Notes under the pieces: model-generated
What the model was told of the DNA's origin: nothing
The model's database searches: none
The model's input: the letters and a program-made list of their open reading frames with translations, nothing else
In this document: in pieces, positions 47,871-55,586 of the stretch
How the letters are laid out: each line of letters starts with the position of its first letter
Numbering within the stretch: position 1 is the stretch's first letter
Assembly (NCBI RefSeq): GCF_034424805.1
Contig: NZ_JAXOUF010000005.1
Span: forward strand, 1 to 64,000
Direction: 5' to 3'
Source: Labrys sedimenti
GTDB lineage: Bacteria; Pseudomonadota; Alphaproteobacteria; Rhizobiales; Labraceae
DNA: 64,000 nt
Program-made: the position numbers and the translations under genes

Positions 47871-48052
47871 CCCCTCATCCCCCTGCCGGGACCTCTAGTC
47901 AACTCAAGAGAGTTGACGACACCCGCAAGGGGAGAAGGAATTTTATCGGGTGAGCACAGCGCGAATCAGCGGTTGCGCCCACCGGCCGCGACCTATGGCA
48001 TTTTGGCCCCTTCTCCCCTTGCGGGAGAAGGTGGCGGCAGCCGGATGAGGGG
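47871..48052. repeat. MITE-like palindromic repeat between response regulator and hybrid kinase
   Basis: Ends are CCCCTCATCC (47871-47880) and GGATGAGGGG (48043-48052). GCAAGGGGAGAAGG and CCTTCTCCCCTTGC form the inner arms. A perfect hairpin GTCAACTC-AAGA-GAGTTGAC is at 47898-47917. It fills the convergent gap. Confidence 0.7.
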
Positions 48053-48056
48053 TTTC

Positions 48057-49262
48057 TCAACCTCCCACGCGCCTTGCCTGCGGCAGATAGAGATTGATCG
48101 TGGTGCCCTCGCCCGGCGCACTGACGATACCGAGGCGCCCGCCGGCCTGGCGCACGAAGGCATCGACCATGGCGAGGCCGAGGCCGTTGCCCTCCCCCGA
48201 GGGCTTGGTGCTGAACAAGGGTTCGAGAGCCCTGCGCCGGACCGCCAGCGGCATGCCCTGTCCCGTATCGGTCGCCGACAGCAGTACATAGGAGCCCGGC
48301 AGCAGCCCCGAAGCCACGCGGGCATCTTCGGCCGCCACCAGGAGGTTGCGAGCGGCAAAGACGAGGCGCCCGCCTTCGGGCATGGCGTCGCGGGCATTGA
48401 GGGCGAGATTAAGCAGGCTCGGCTCGAGCTGGCCGGTCGGAATCTCGACCGGCTGGAGATCCTCCGCCACCTCGAGAACCACCGTCACCCTGTCGCCCAG
48501 CGTGCGGGCGAGAACCCGCATCAGGGGCGGCAGTTCCCTGCCGAGATCGACGACCGCCGTCTCGTCCATGCGCCTGGCCCCGAAGCTGAGGAGGCGCGAG
48601 GCCAGCTCGGAGCCGGACCGCGCGGCGTCGAGCGCATCGGCGACGAGTTCATGCAGCTCCGGCTGGCCGTCCAGCCGTTCCTGCAGCCAGCGCAGGTTGG
48701 AATAGAGCACGGCCAGGATGTTGTTGAAGTCATGGGCGATGCCACTGGCGAGCTGGCCCATCGCCTCCAGGCGCTGGGTCTGGCGGAGGCGCTCGGCAAT
48801 CCGCCCCTTCTCCTCCACCAGGCGGATGCGCTCGAAGCAGCGATCGAGCAGGGCCAGCAATTCCTCGGTGTAGAAGGGCTTGGAGAGGTAGTCATAGGCG
48901 CCCGCCTTGAGGGCCTCCACCGCCGTCTCGATCGAGGCATAGGCCGTGACCATCACGCAGACGAGATCGGGGCTGCGCTGGCGCAGGGTGCGGACGAGAT
49001 CGACGCCATCGCCGAGGCCCAGGCGGACGTCGACCAGCGCCACGGCGATACGCTCGCGGCCGAGCATATCCAGGGCCGCCGCCGAGTCATGGGCAATCGG
49101 GGTGTGGTAGCCTTCCAGGCGCAGCAGGCCGGCGAGGCTGGAGGCAAAATCGACGTCGTCGTCGACGATCAGCACGCAGCGCGTTCCGGCCTCCTCGCCC
49201 CCGGGGGAAGTTCCCGACGCGCCGATGATGTCCGCCGGCAGTTCGCTATCTTCGTCCTTCAT
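48057..49262 (-). CDS. Soluble receiver-histidine kinase hybrid (REC-HisKA-HATPase)
   Basis: A 401-residue cytoplasmic protein with reversed hybrid order. The receiver (about 27-145) has VLIVDDDVDF, phospho-Asp78 in ALVDVRLG and Lys128 in DYLSKPF. The kinase (about 160-398) has the phospho-His177 in ASGIAHDFNNILA, then LNLALNARDAMPEGG (N box), DTGQGM (G1) and GEGNGLGLAMVDAF (G2). There are no membrane segments. The ATG overlaps the stop of the NCS1-kinase gene (ATGA), so the two are made together. The receiver may accept phosphate from that membrane kinase. Confidence 0.88.
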   Translation of the reverse strand: MKDEDSELPADIIGASGTSPGGEEAGTRCVLIVDDDVDFASSLAGLLRLEGYHTPIAHDSAAALDMLGRERIAVALVDVRLGLGDGVDLVRTLRQRSPDLVCVMVTAYASIETAVEALKAGAYDYLSKPFYTEELLALLDRCFERIRLVEEKGRIAERLRQTQRLEAMGQLASGIAHDFNNILAVLYSNLRWLQERLDGQPELHELVADALDAARSGSELASRLLSFGARRMDETAVVDLGRELPPLMRVLARTLGDRVTVVLEVAEDLQPVEIPTGQLEPSLLNLALNARDAMPEGGRLVFAARNLLVAAEDARVASGLLPGSYVLLSATDTGQGMPLAVRRRALEPLFSTKPSGEGNGLGLAMVDAFVRQAGGRLGIVSAPGEGTTINLYLPQARRVGG

Positions 49263-51895
49263 GGCCGGGCCGCCGGAACACAAGGCAGGACCAGCGATAT
49301 CAACGCGCCCTCGCCTGGCTCGCTTTCGACCCTGACCTCGCCGCCATGCTGTTCGAGGATACGCTTGACCAGCGGCATGCCGAGCCCGACACCGAAGGCC
49401 TTGGTGCTGAACAAGGGCTCGAAGATGCGATCGACCACCTCCGGGGACATGCCGCTGCCCTTGTCGGCGATGGCGAGCACCATCCGTTCCCCTTCCCGGC
49501 GCGTGGAAATGGTGATGGCTCCCTCGTCCGGTACCCGGCCCTCGCAGGCCTGCATCGCGTTGACGAGCACGTTGGAAAAAGCCTGGCGGAGCCGTTCGGC
49601 GTCGGCAGGCACGGCACAATTCGCCTTGAGGTCGAGGGTGATCAGGGCGCGGATGGCCGCTTCCTGCTCGCCGGCCTGCTGGCGGACCCAGGCATCGATG
49701 GCGACCGGCGCGAGCACCAGCGGGCGCTTGCGCGAGAAGTCGAGCAGATCCTCGATGATGCGCACGCAGCGCCAGGCATTGCGCTGCAGGCGCTGCAACT
49801 CGCCCATCACCGGCTCGCCGGCGTCGCGTAGCGAACGCCTGAGCACATCCGCCGAGGTCACCAGCGTGCCGAGCGGATTGCGCAATTCATGGCTCACCGT
49901 GGCTGTCATCTGGCCGATCGCCGCCAGGCGTTCATTGCTCGCCAATTCCTGCTGGGCCTGGTGCAGGCGTCCCAGCGAAGCGACGAGGTCGCGCTCGGCG
50001 AGTTCGCGGCTTTCATGCGAGAGCACGATCCACCAGGCGCCGATGCCGAGCAGCGGCAGCAGGGCCAGGAAGACCCGGAGCAGCAAGGCGCCACTGTCGA
50101 GATGCGGCTCCTCGGCACCGGGTTCGATCAGGCGGTAGGTGATGAGGAAGACCGCGGCGGTAACGATGGTCAGCGCAAATCCCACCCCGCCGACCTTGAG
50201 CAGGCGCTGGCCCATATGCGGGGCGATCTTGCCGATCAGCGTGCGCCCGAAATAGCGCGAGCGCTGGTCCTCCAGCACCCCGCCGGGTGATTTGCAGACA
50301 TCATGGCAATGCGAATCCAGGCTGCAGCACAGCGAGCAGATCGGCCGGTCGTAGAAGGTGCAGTGCACCATGTCGGGGCGCTCGTAGTCGAGGCCGCAGA
50401 TCTCGCATTTGACGATGGCCTGCCGGCGGGCGGCCACTTCCTCCCGAGGGCGCGCGAGATAGTAACGCCCACCGGTCGCCACGCCGATCGCGACCGCGCT
50501 GACGAGTGCGGTGAAGAACGCGATCGGGGCCGCATAGGCCTCGGCCAACGTGCCGAAACTGCCGATGAAGCAGAGCACGGCGACGATGGAGGCGAGTGCC
50601 ATCGAGCCGCAGCCGACCGGGTTGAAATTGTGGAGATAGGCCCGCTTGAACTCGGTGAAGGGCGGGCTGATCTTGAGCGGCTTGAGGATGGCGAGATCCG
50701 CGAAGATCGAGCCGATCCAGGCCGAGGCAATGATGGAATAGACGGCCAGCACCAGCGCCAGGGTCTGGAAGATGCCGAGCAGCATCAAGAGCAGCGAGAT
50801 CAGGATGTTGAAGATCAGCCAGACCACCCGGCCCGGATGGTAGTGGGTGACACGGGAGAAGAAGTTCGACCAGGCGAGCGAACCGGCATATGCGTTGGTG
50901 ACGTTGATCTTGACCTGCGAGATCAGCACGAACACCACGGCGGCGGCCAGCACCACGGCCGTATCGGTGCTCACATATTCATAGGCCTTGATATACATGT
51001 GGACCGGTTCGAGGGCCGTCGCCTGCGGCAGGCCCGAGCTGACCACAAGCACGGCCAGGAAGCTGCCGCACAGGATCTTGAAGCCGCCGACCACGATCCA
51101 GCCCGGCCCTGCCGCGATCACCGCCGTCCACCAGCGCCAACGGTTTTCCTCGGTCTTGTCGGGCAGGAAACGCAGGAAGTCGACCTGCTCGCCGATCTGG
51201 ATCGACAGGGCACCGAGCACGCCGATCGCCGAGCCGAAAGCGAGGAGATTGAACCCCTCTCCGCCTGCCGCGCTGCCGGCGAAGGCAACCCATTCGCCAA
51301 GCGTGCCGGGATGACCGACAGCGATATAGACGAAGGGGAGCAGGTGCAGGGCGATCCAGACCGGCTGGGTGATCATCTGCAGCTTCGAGATCATGGTGAC
51401 GCCCATGAAGGTGATCGGGATGATCACCAGCGAGGAGATGATGTAGCCAAGCACCAGCGGCACATTGGCGAAGAGCTTCAGCGCCTGCGCCATGATCGCC
51501 CCTTCCAGGGCGAAGAAGATGAAGGTGAAGGTGGCGTAGATCAGCGAGGTGATGGTCGAGCCGATATAGCCGAACCCTGCCCCGCGGGTAAGCAGGTCCA
51601 TGTCGATGTTGTAGCGGCTCGAATAATAGGCGATCGGCGTCGAGGTCACGAACACGAACAGGCAGGTGACCAGGATGGCCGGGAAGGCATTGGCGAAACC
51701 ATAGCTCAGCGTGATGGTGCCGCCGATCGCCTCCAGCGCCAGGAAGGAAATGCCGCCGAGCGCCGTATTGGCGATGACGAAAGGCGACCAGCGCCGGAAG
51801 GACCTGGCCGCATAGCGCAGCGAATAGTCCTCCAGCGTCTCGTTGGCGATCCAGGAATGGTAGGACCGCAAGGCAGGCAGGCGCGGAATGTCCAC
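49259..51895 (-). CDS. NCS1-family transporter fused to cysteine-rich segment and sensor histidine kinase
   Basis: An 878-residue membrane sensor. Residues 1-about 480 are a full NCS1 (cytosine/purine/allantoin-type) transporter with about 12 helices (RSFRRWSPFVIANTALGGIS; SRYNIDMDLLTRGAGFGYIG; VKINVTNAYAGSLAWSNFFS). Residues 497-534 hold eight cysteines (CEICGL, HCTF, ICSLCC, SHCHDVCK). Two more membrane helices (about 568-590, 603-626) lead into HisKA with His669 in TVSHELRNP and a HATPase (NVLVNAMQAC; DKGSGM; GVGLGM). The start is GTG 51895. This parallels CbrA-like kinases built on SSS transporters, but with an NCS1 module. It is coupled to the REC-kinase gene. Confidence 0.9.
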   Translation of the reverse strand: MDIPRLPALRSYHSWIANETLEDYSLRYAARSFRRWSPFVIANTALGGISFLALEAIGGTITLSYGFANAFPAILVTCLFVFVTSTPIAYYSSRYNIDMDLLTRGAGFGYIGSTITSLIYATFTFIFFALEGAIMAQALKLFANVPLVLGYIISSLVIIPITFMGVTMISKLQMITQPVWIALHLLPFVYIAVGHPGTLGEWVAFAGSAAGGEGFNLLAFGSAIGVLGALSIQIGEQVDFLRFLPDKTEENRWRWWTAVIAAGPGWIVVGGFKILCGSFLAVLVVSSGLPQATALEPVHMYIKAYEYVSTDTAVVLAAAVVFVLISQVKINVTNAYAGSLAWSNFFSRVTHYHPGRVVWLIFNILISLLLMLLGIFQTLALVLAVYSIIASAWIGSIFADLAILKPLKISPPFTEFKRAYLHNFNPVGCGSMALASIVAVLCFIGSFGTLAEAYAAPIAFFTALVSAVAIGVATGGRYYLARPREEVAARRQAIVKCEICGLDYERPDMVHCTFYDRPICSLCCSLDSHCHDVCKSPGGVLEDQRSRYFGRTLIGKIAPHMGQRLLKVGGVGFALTIVTAAVFLITYRLIEPGAEEPHLDSGALLLRVFLALLPLLGIGAWWIVLSHESRELAERDLVASLGRLHQAQQELASNERLAAIGQMTATVSHELRNPLGTLVTSADVLRRSLRDAGEPVMGELQRLQRNAWRCVRIIEDLLDFSRKRPLVLAPVAIDAWVRQQAGEQEAAIRALITLDLKANCAVPADAERLRQAFSNVLVNAMQACEGRVPDEGAITISTRREGERMVLAIADKGSGMSPEVVDRIFEPLFSTKAFGVGLGMPLVKRILEQHGGEVRVESEPGEGALISLVLPCVPAARP

Positions 51896-52214
51896 TAAAG
51901 GACCCGCCCGGAACGGCGCTTGCGCCTCAGGCCGACCGTGTCAGACATGCCTCTCCCCTCCCGGCCCGGGCGGCGCTTTCATGCGGCGGCGGCGGGCTCG
52001 ACACGGTCCGCGATCCCGGTGTTACCGGATTGAAGCGGCCGAATCTCCTTCGCTCCGACAGTATCATCCCTCGGCGTCGGTATTGTGATCCGCCCCCGCG
52101 GATACCGCAAGGCGGCGCCCGCCATTTCCGGGAGCACGGATGAAGGCGTTCACAGGCGCTGACTTGAGGGGTTGGGCAAGATGAGGCGGTTGGCGATAAA
52201 GCTCGACATATGAG

Positions 52215-52334
52215 CCCCCTCGCCCCGTTCTTACGGGGAGAGGATCGAGGTGAGGGGCTGCTCCAAGGGTGTGATTTATGAGGTCGAGCTGCCCCTCATC
52301 CTTACCTTCTCCCCGTAAAGACGGGGCGAAGGGG
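52215..52334. repeat. Palindromic repeat (CCCCTCGCCCCG type)
   Basis: The left arm (52215-52258) includes CCCCCTCGCCCCGTTCTTAC, then GGGGAGAGG and GTGAGGGGC. The right arm (52291-52334) includes GCCCCTCATCC, CTTCTCCCCGTAAAGACGGG and GCGAAGGGG. It is the same broad repeat class as 47871-48052. Confidence 0.7.
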
Positions 52335-52440
52335 TGATTGGCGCCGCGCCCCTCGCCTCAAGTTAATGCCTACGGAAGACGTCCACCCTGCCGGAAACCC
52401 AATCTTGGATCTTGACGGAGCGCCTCGCTATTCCTATAAA

Positions 52441-52458
52441 TGAGCATGTACTCACTCA
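52441..52458 (-). promoter_or_regulatory. TetR operator, copy 1
   Basis: On the minus strand it reads TGAGTGAGTACATGCTCA. The sequence at 53080-53097, TGAGTGAGTGCACACTCT, matches 14 of 18 positions. Copy 1 lies 14 bp before the tetR start, fitting autoregulation. Confidence 0.65.
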
Positions 52459-52472
52459 AATGAAGTCGAACC

Positions 52473-53042
52473 GTGGCACGGCCCCTCAGCGAAGCAAAGC
52501 GCCAGGCGATCCTGGCATCCGCCACCCGGTTGGTGGCGGCCATGGGGATCGGCGCGCCGACGGCGAAGATCGCCCAAGGCGCGGAGATCGCCGAGGGCAC
52601 GCTGTTCAAATATTTCGCCAACAAGGACGAGTTGCTCAACCAGCTCTATCTGACCCTCAAGACCGAACTCGGCGGCACCATCATGCAAGGCTTCCTCCCG
52701 GATGCCAGCATCAGGGAGCGTGCCTGGCACATCTGGAGCCATTGGATCGACTGGGGCGCGAAATATCCGGTGAAGCGCAAGGCCATGCGCCAACTCGGCG
52801 TATCCGAGCGCATCACTCCGGCCACCAGGCAGGCCGGCAGCGCGGCTTTCCGCGATGTCAGTGCTGCCTTCGAACAGGCCCATGCGCTGGGCCCGCTCAA
52901 GGACCAGCCCATGGCGTTCCTGAGCGCCTCCTTCGAGGCGCTCGCGGAGACGACCCTGGAATTCACGGCGCGCGATCCGGAAAGGCGGGAAGCCTACAAG
53001 CAGGCCGGCTTCCAGATCTTCTGGAGCGGCCTGGGAAGCTGA
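52473..53042 (+). CDS. TetR/AcrR-family transcriptional regulator
   Basis: A 189-residue repressor. The N-terminal HTH is ASATRLVAAMGIGAPTAKIA, then QGAEIAEGTLFKYFANKDEL. The ligand domain is variable. The start is GTG. The SDR gene follows 81 bp downstream with operator copy 2 in the gap, so the regulator probably controls itself and the two SDR genes. Confidence 0.92.
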   Translation: MARPLSEAKRQAILASATRLVAAMGIGAPTAKIAQGAEIAEGTLFKYFANKDELLNQLYLTLKTELGGTIMQGFLPDASIRERAWHIWSHWIDWGAKYPVKRKAMRQLGVSERITPATRQAGSAAFRDVSAAFEQAHALGPLKDQPMAFLSASFEALAETTLEFTARDPERREAYKQAGFQIFWSGLGS

Positions 53043-53079
53043 CGGCGGCTTGAAAAACGAAGCTGTTTTACAGGTTAAA

Positions 53080-53097
53080 TGAGTGAGTGCACACTCT
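53080..53097 (+). promoter_or_regulatory. TetR operator, copy 2
   Basis: TGAGTGAGTGCACACTCT lies 26 bp before the SDR start and is the inverted partner of copy 1 at 52441-52458. GAGTG-AGTGCA-CACTC gives a local dyad. This places the SDR operon under the TetR protein. Confidence 0.65.
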
Positions 53098-53123
53098 TTA
53101 TTTACCGAAACGGGAAGTGAATC

Positions 53124-53984
53124 ATGTCTAAGATCTGGCTGATCACGGGTGCCAGCCGCGGGCTGGGGCGTTCGATCCTCGAAGCGGCGCTGGCCGCCGG
53201 CAACAAGGTGGTGGCGACGGCACGCGATCCGGAGCGCCTTGCCGACCTCAAGCGGCTTTATGGCGACAACCTGCTCAATCCGGCGCTCGACGTCACCAAT
53301 CCGGCCATGGCCCGCCGCGGCGTCGACGTTGCCGTGGCGGCCTATGGCGGCCTCGATGTCCTCGTCAACAATGCCGGCTTCGGCCATCTCAGTCCCTTCG
53401 AGCAGACCGGGGAGGAGGACTTCCGCTCCCAGGTCGAGACCAATTTCTTCGGCGTGGTCAATTTGATCCGGGTGGCGCTGCCGGTGATGCGCAGCCAGCG
53501 ATCCGGCCACATCATCAATATCTCCTCCGTCGGCGGACGCGTCGCCACCCCCGGCCTCAGCGCCTATCAGGCTGCCAAATGGGCGGTGGGCGGCTTCACC
53601 GAGGTGCTGGCCCAGGAGGTCGCGCCCTTCGGCGTCAAGGTCATCGCCCTGGAGCCCGGCGGCATGCGCACGGATTGGGGTTACACGGCCCGTGACGCTG
53701 CCAGCGACATCCTGCCCGACTATGAGCCCAGCGTCGGCGCGGTCCTGAAGCGCATGAAGGCCTATGTCGGCAACGAGGTCGGCGACCCCGAGAAGATCGC
53801 CAGGCTCGTCGTCGACATCTCCACCCGCGAGACACTGCCGGCTCACCTGCTCCTGGGCAGTGACGCGCTCCACGTCTTCCGTCAGGCGGAGACGGCCCGG
53901 CAGAAGGCCGCAGCAGATTGGGCCGAGGTCAGCGCCTCCACCGACTTCGACGGCGCCGAACTTCCGGCCTTGCTGAGGGCCTGA
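53124..53984 (+). CDS. SDR family oxidoreductase
   Basis: A 286-residue classical SDR. The cofactor loop is WLITGASRGLGRSILEAALA, followed by LVNNAGFGHLSPFEQ, ISSVGGRV and the catalytic YQAAKWAVGGF (Tyr and Lys). The C-terminal extension resembles the group with MRTDWGYTARD. NADP-dependent reduction of a carbonyl is likely; the substrate is unknown. It follows tetR and is followed by a second SDR 4 bp on. Confidence 0.92.
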   Translation: MSKIWLITGASRGLGRSILEAALAAGNKVVATARDPERLADLKRLYGDNLLNPALDVTNPAMARRGVDVAVAAYGGLDVLVNNAGFGHLSPFEQTGEEDFRSQVETNFFGVVNLIRVALPVMRSQRSGHIINISSVGGRVATPGLSAYQAAKWAVGGFTEVLAQEVAPFGVKVIALEPGGMRTDWGYTARDAASDILPDYEPSVGAVLKRMKAYVGNEVGDPEKIARLVVDISTRETLPAHLLLGSDALHVFRQAETARQKAAADWAEVSASTDFDGAELPALLRA

Positions 53985-53988
53985 CACA

Positions 53989-54957
53989 ATGAGTGCAACC
54001 AGCCTGGACTGGACCACCCGTGACATGCCGCCCCAAAAGGGGCGGCGCGTCCTGATCACCGGCGCGACCGGCGGCCTCGGCTACGAGACGGCCCTGGCCC
54101 TGGCACGGACGGGTGCCGATGTCCTGCTGACCGGGCGCAACCCAGCCAAGGGGCAGCAGGCGCTCGCCCGCATCCGCGCCCACAGCCCCGCCGCCACCAT
54201 CCGCTACGCAGACCTCGATCTGGCAGATCTCGACGCCGTCGCGACCTTTGCGGCCCGCCTCGGCGACGAACAGGATGCGCTGGACCTTCTCGTCAACAAT
54301 GGCGGCGTAATGACGCCGCCCGTCCGTCACGAAACCCGAGATGGCTTCGAACTGCAGTTCGGCACCAACTATCTCGGCCATTTCGCCCTCACCGGCCGGC
54401 TGCTACCCCTGCTACGCCGCGGCAAGGCCCCCCGCGTCGTCAATCTTAGCAGCGGCGCTCACCGGCTGCTGGCCGATATCCATTTCGACGACCTGCAATG
54501 GCGTAAAAGCTACAAGCCCTGGCGGGCCTATGCCCAGTCCAAGCTCGCCATGATCCTGTTCGCCTTCGAACTGCAGCGGCGCAGCAACGCCTTCGGCTGG
54601 GGCCTCACCAGCAATGCCGCCCATCCCGGCTATGCTGTCACGGATCTGCAGACCAGCGGACCGCGCCTCGGCCGCAGCCGCCCCCACCCGATGGCGTGGC
54701 TGACAAGGCTGATGCAGCCGCTGATGTCCCAATCCGCCGCCGAGGGGGCGTTGCCGACGCTGTTCGCAGCGACAGCGCCCGAGGCCTTGCCGTCAGGCTA
54801 TTACGGTCCTCAGAATATGTTCGAGCTCAGGGGGCCGGTCGGGGACGCCAGGGTCGGCGACAAGGCTCGCGACCCCGCCCTCGCAGCCCGCCTCTGGACC
54901 ATTTCCGAAGAACTGACAGGTGTGACATGGCCGAACCATCAGCCCAGCTTCGTTTGA
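53989..54957 (+). CDS. SDR family oxidoreductase (retinol-dehydrogenase-like)
   Basis: A 322-residue SDR. VLITGATGGLGYETALALAR is the cofactor loop, LLVNNGGVMTPPV replaces the usual NNAG, and YAQSKLAMILFAFEL carries the catalytic Tyr and Lys. FGTNYLGHFALTGRLLPLL is typical of the retinol-dehydrogenase/light-dependent protochlorophyllide reductase-like group. It is likely co-transcribed with the preceding SDR, and its end overlaps the methyltransferase gene by 31 bp. Confidence 0.9.
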   Translation: MSATSLDWTTRDMPPQKGRRVLITGATGGLGYETALALARTGADVLLTGRNPAKGQQALARIRAHSPAATIRYADLDLADLDAVATFAARLGDEQDALDLLVNNGGVMTPPVRHETRDGFELQFGTNYLGHFALTGRLLPLLRRGKAPRVVNLSSGAHRLLADIHFDDLQWRKSYKPWRAYAQSKLAMILFAFELQRRSNAFGWGLTSNAAHPGYAVTDLQTSGPRLGRSRPHPMAWLTRLMQPLMSQSAAEGALPTLFAATAPEALPSGYYGPQNMFELRGPVGDARVGDKARDPALAARLWTISEELTGVTWPNHQPSFV

Positions 54958-55544
54958 CCGATCCCGGCACGTCCTGTGCCGATTTCTCCCGCTTCTTCCG
55001 GGCCTGGATCGCCAGCCCGCTGCGCGTGGCAGCCGTGGCGCCCTCCAGCGACGCGCTCGCCCGGGTAATGACCCGCGAGATCACGCCGGCGCACGGCCCC
55101 GTGCTGGAACTCGGCCCGGGCACCGGCGTGTTCACCCGCGCCCTGCTGGCACGCGGCATCGCCGAAGGCGATCTCACCTTGATCGAATTCGGCGCCGACT
55201 TTGCCCGCATGCTGGAACGCCGCTTCCCCCGTGCTCGCATCCTGTCGATGGATGCCGCCCATCTTGCCCGGCATGCGCTTTATCAGGGCCGTCCCGTCGG
55301 TGCCGTGGTCAGCGGCCTGCCGCTGCTGTCGACGCCGCCCGACAAGGTGGCGGATATCGTGGCGGGCGCCTTCCACTATCTGCGCCCGGATGGCGCCTTC
55401 TACCAGTTCACCTATGGTCCGCGCTGCCCGGTTCCCCGCGCCGTCCTCGCCGATTTCGGCCTGCAGGCAAAACGCATCGGAGGCGCCCTCTGGAACCTGC
55501 CGCCAGCCGCAGTCTACCGGATCACGAGAGCAAAACGCATTTGA
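54927..55544 (+). CDS. Class I SAM-dependent methyltransferase, PmtA-like
   Basis: A 205-residue protein similar to rhizobial phospholipid N-methyltransferase. FFRAWIASPLRVAAVAPSSD precedes the SAM-binding VLELGPGTGVFTRALLARGI; SGLPLLSTP and FYQFTYGPRCPVPR follow, both typical of PmtA-like proteins. It may methylate phosphatidylethanolamine toward phosphatidylcholine or act on a related lipid. The gene at 58726 encodes a shorter relative with VLELGLGNG. ATG 54927 was chosen by homology length. Confidence 0.82.
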   Translation: MAEPSAQLRLTDPGTSCADFSRFFRAWIASPLRVAAVAPSSDALARVMTREITPAHGPVLELGPGTGVFTRALLARGIAEGDLTLIEFGADFARMLERRFPRARILSMDAAHLARHALYQGRPVGAVVSGLPLLSTPPDKVADIVAGAFHYLRPDGAFYQFTYGPRCPVPRAVLADFGLQAKRIGGALWNLPPAAVYRITRAKRI

Positions 55545-55586
55545 GCAAGGCGCCGTGGCAATGGCGGTGGCCGCAGCGTCTGATCA

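Larger units (their letters stand above)
51896..52472. promoter_or_regulatory. 577-bp gap with palindromic repeat; divergent promoters
   Basis: No gene is seen. It holds the promoter of the NCS1-kinase gene on the left, the repeat at 52215-52334 in the middle, and the TetR promoter and operator (52441-52458) on the right. Confidence 0.5.

Noticed and set aside
50303..51898. 531-codon plus-strand frame opposite the NCS1-kinase gene
   Set aside because: Highly charged, no domains, mirrors the transporter codons.
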